Part shown: one piece after another, positions 34,947-37,059 of the stretch
Layout of the letters: each line of letters starts with the position of its first letter
How positions within the stretch are numbered: the stretch's first letter is position 1
Source: Myxococcota bacterium
Lineage (GTDB): Bacteria; Myxococcota_C; UBA6777
DNA length: 37,059 nucleotides
Assembly: GCA_023150835.1 (NCBI GenBank)
Contig: JAKLKB010000057.1
Span: forward strand, 1 to 37,059
Direction: 5' to 3'
Notes under the pieces: model-generated
Told to the model about the DNA's origin: nothing
What the model saw: only the letters and a program-made list of their open reading frames with translations
Databases searched by the model: none
Program-made: the position numbers and the translations under genes

Positions 34947-36077
34947 ATGAGCATGGATCTCCACCGCCACGAGACCGACGAAGATATCACCGATATCGTC
35001 GAAGATATCCCACGCTTGACCCCACGCGAGATCTTTGATGAACTCGGACAACTCGGCTACGTCGGACAAGACAACGCCCGACGTACCATGTCCCTCATGG
35101 CTTATCGACACGTCCAACGTGTCCGCGCCATCCATCTTGACGCTGTCCCCGTCCAACAACTCCCCCCCAAGTCCAACCACCTCCTGATCGGACCCACCGG
35201 CTGCGGCAAAACACACCTGATCGAACTGCTTTTCCGCCACATCTTCAAACTCCCCACCGCTCTCGTCGACATCACCAACTACTCCGAAACGGGATACGTC
35301 GGCCAAGACGTCAACTCCATCCTTACCCGCCTAATCTACGCCGCCGAAAACTCCGTCGCTCTCGCTGAAATAGGCGTCATCTGCCTCGACGAATTCGACA
35401 AGATCGCCAGCGGACAAAATAACGCTGTCTTCTCGGGCGCCGGTACCACCAAAGATATCAGCGGCCTCGGCGTTCAACGCGAACTGCTCAAACTCCTCGA
35501 ATCCACACAAATCACCGTACCCACCGAGTTTTCACACAGCAGCTACCAACAATTCGTCATGATGTCCACCGCAAATATCCCCTTCATCGCCTGCGGTGCT
35601 TTTTCCGGCTTCAAGTTGATCACCCACCTGTTTTCTCGCACCCCTCGCCTCGGCTTTACCACCCACACACAAGGGCGCGAACCCCAAGAGATCGCCGTCT
35701 CTTACACCGAAGACGAAGTCGAACAAACCCGACACTTCCAACAATACGGCTTTCTCCCCGAACTGATCGCCCGCTTTGACCGCATCATCCCCTTTCGCGC
35801 CCTCGACCGCGACACCCTGCTCACCATCCTCCAAAACAACCTCATCTCCACCCTCCGCAAAGAATTTTCTCTCGCAGGCATCCACCTTGACATCGATCCT
35901 TCGCTCGATTCCTATATCGTCGATCAAGCCCTACGCCGCGAAACAGGCGCTCGTGGCCTTCGTTCCACGCTCTCACGTATGCTCGAAGATGTCGCCTTTG
36001 ACGTATACTCCGAACCTTCCATCCGCGAAGTTCGCGTCGCATGGAAGCAAGATGCTCTCTCTATCGACAAATCCTAA
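34947..36077 (+). CDS. ClpX-like AAA+ ATPase lacking the N-terminal zinc-binding domain
   Basis: 376 residues. Walker A GPTGCGKT (82-89), pore loop GYVG (116-119), Walker B VICLDE (D148/E149), the RKH-loop region TTKDISGLGVQRELLKLLEST, TANIPFIACGAF, the arginine-finger region ELIARFDRI (Arg276) and sensor 2 GARGLR (Arg336) all follow ClpX order. ClpX normally begins with a ~60-residue Cys4 zinc domain that binds adaptors; here it is replaced by a short acidic leader without cysteines. LGF at 235-237 sits where ClpX has its IGF ClpP-docking tripeptide, so ClpP partnership is possible. The fold should unfold proteins in the cytoplasm. The ATG at 34947 is used; a TTG at 34941 is closer to GAGG and is an alternative. 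The stop lies within a 65-bp duplication. Confidence 0.9.
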   Translation: MSMDLHRHETDEDITDIVEDIPRLTPREIFDELGQLGYVGQDNARRTMSLMAYRHVQRVRAIHLDAVPVQQLPPKSNHLLIGPTGCGKTHLIELLFRHIFKLPTALVDITNYSETGYVGQDVNSILTRLIYAAENSVALAEIGVICLDEFDKIASGQNNAVFSGAGTTKDISGLGVQRELLKLLESTQITVPTEFSHSSYQQFVMMSTANIPFIACGAFSGFKLITHLFSRTPRLGFTTHTQGREPQEIAVSYTEDEVEQTRHFQQYGFLPELIARFDRIIPFRALDRDTLLTILQNNLISTLRKEFSLAGIHLDIDPSLDSYIVDQALRRETGARGLRSTLSRMLEDVAFDVYSEPSIREVRVAWKQDALSIDKS

Positions 36078-36148
36078 ACCCGACCATCCGCGAAGTCCGC
36101 GTCGCATGGAAACAAGATGCCCTCTATACCGACAGTTCCTCAACCCGA
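36016..36148. repeat. 65-bp tandem duplication across the ClpX-like stop codon
   Basis: ATCCGCGAAGTTCGCGTCGC starts at 36021 and its copy, with one change, at 36086. The first copy includes the last ~20 codons and the TAA. In the second copy the TAA position reads TCA. Confidence 0.95.
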
Positions 36149-36199
36149 CTTTGACGCCCCTCTCTCGCGGGCCGTCCCTCGCAAACGGAGGCTTACCCG

Positions 36200-36928
36200 A
36201 TGGATTCTGTGGCCGCTTATCTCATCCTTTCCCAAAAAAGCGATACCGCCGCGATCATGGAACTTCTTACACAATCGCGTGGCGTCGTCCTTTTTGTTCT
36301 TATCCTTCTCATCGGCTTCTCGGTGATGTGTTGGGGCATCATCGTCTACAAGTGGTTCGTCCTCTACCAAGCCCAAAATCAATCCCTCGACTTCCTCGAT
36401 CTCTTCTGGGGTAGCAAGCGCCTCGACAACATCTTCAAAGAGTCCGAAGAACTCAGCCGCAGCCCCATCGCACAAGTCTTTCGCGCCGGATACATCGAAC
36501 TCAACAAGATCCAAAAACAAGCCGCCGCCACCACCGACAATAGCTCCATGAGCCAAGCCCTCGGTGGACTCGAAAATATCCAGCGCGCCATGCGACGCGC
36601 CACAAATACCGAGATGTCCTACATGGAACGCTATATGCCCTTCCTCGCTACCACCGCCTCCGCCGCTCCCTTCGTCGGCCTCTTCGGTACCGTCTGGGGC
36701 ATTATGAAATCCTTTATCGGTATCAAAGAAGCCGGAACTGCCGGCCTAAACGTCGTCGCCCCCGGGATCGCCGAAGCCCTGATCGCCACCGCCGTTGGAC
36801 TCGCTGCCGCTATCCCCGCCGTCATCGCCTACAACTTCTTTCTCAGCAAAATCCGCGGCATCGACGGCGAGATCGACAACTTCTCCAACGACTTCCTCAA
36901 CATCGTCAAACGGCACTTCCTCAAATAA
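36200..36928 (+). CDS. TolQ/ExbB/MotA-type proton channel subunit
   Basis: 242 residues with three membrane spans: GVVLFVLILLIGFSVMCWGI near the N-terminus, then FLATTASAAPFVGLFGTVWGIM and GIAEALIATAVGLAAAIPAVIAYNFF. The motif PFVGLFGTVWGIM..F and ALIATAVGLAAAIPAV are signatures of TolQ/ExbB, the inner membrane stator that uses proton flow with TolR/ExbD to energise envelope functions. The family conserves a polar residue in the third span (here Thr in ATAVGL). The ATG at 36200 has GGAGG eight bases upstream. A TolR/ExbD partner would be expected beyond the right edge of the window. The stop begins a 41-bp tandem array. Confidence 0.94.
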   Translation: MDSVAAYLILSQKSDTAAIMELLTQSRGVVLFVLILLIGFSVMCWGIIVYKWFVLYQAQNQSLDFLDLFWGSKRLDNIFKESEELSRSPIAQVFRAGYIELNKIQKQAAATTDNSSMSQALGGLENIQRAMRRATNTEMSYMERYMPFLATTASAAPFVGLFGTVWGIMKSFIGIKEAGTAGLNVVAPGIAEALIATAVGLAAAIPAVIAYNFFLSKIRGIDGEIDNFSNDFLNIVKRHFLK

Positions 36929-37059
36929 CCCCGCCCATTCGATGCTTGGGCCGCTCTTTCCTTTCATAACCCCGCCCATTCGATGCTTGGGCCGCTCTTT
37001 CCTTTCATAACCCCGCCCATTCGATGCTTGGGCCGCTCTTTCCTTTCATAACCCCGTCC
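36926..37059. repeat. 41-bp tandem repeat starting at the TolQ-like stop codon
   Basis: The unit begins TAACCCCGCCCATTCGATG and starts at 36926, 36967, 37008 and 37049, continuing past the window edge. The first TAA is the gene's stop codon, and every copy repeats it. Copies are identical except a T in the last partial one. Confidence 0.97.

Overview
The window looks like a piece of a chromosome from a Myxococcota-like (deltaproteobacterial) bacterium of moderate GC content. The evidence is two eukaryotic-type Ser/Thr kinases with C-terminal membrane anchors, many lipoproteins, dozens of MopE-type CDGKDNDCNGQID repeats, and a giant secreted protein whose tail (GCGC motif, one membrane span, Arg-rich end) resembles the MYXO-CTERM sorting signal. 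The placement is inferred from gene families only; no rRNA or tRNA gene was seen.

Layout. 1-1819 (-) is a ClpA/ClpC-like double-AAA+ unfoldase running off the left edge. It is divergent from 2217-5948 (+), a 1243-residue protein whose N-terminus resembles a RecQ helicase core with ruined ATPase motifs, followed by TPR-like and coiled-coil sequence. Then come a 2-hydroxyacid dehydrogenase (+) and, convergent with it, a short-chain dehydrogenase followed by an atypical membrane-anchored kinase (-). The centre (9546-21237, -) is a surface-protein locus: a 3072-residue IgGFc-binding/MopE/Ig-like/Cys-rich protein, with a 737-residue MopE-repeat lipoprotein downstream. A canonical Ser/Thr kinase with a long disordered tail (-) is divergent from a PpiC/SurA-like lipoprotein (+). 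The right third holds a hemolysin III/PAQR membrane protein, an unknown lipoprotein, an unknown multi-pass membrane protein, alanine racemase, an AAG/MPG-type DNA glycosylase-like protein, two small lipoproteins, a ClpX-like AAA+ ATPase without the zinc domain, and a TolQ/ExbB proton-channel subunit at the right edge.

Intergenic DNA is rich in repeats. There is a ~115-bp MITE-like element with terminal inverted repeats (3 full copies, 1 half copy), a ~118-bp hairpin element (3 copies, 1 partial), and 27-bp and 41-bp tandem arrays. A striking set of short tandem duplications sits exactly on or against the stop codons of six genes. Coding DNA is also strongly enriched for GATC through context-dependent synonymous codon choice.

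Functional themes are the cell envelope (TolQ, PpiC, lipoproteins, alanine racemase, giant surface protein), protein remodelling (two Clp-family ATPases) and signalling (two kinases). The most novel candidates are the degenerate RecQ/TPR protein beside the Clp ATPase, the stop-anchored duplications, and the giant mosaic surface protein.
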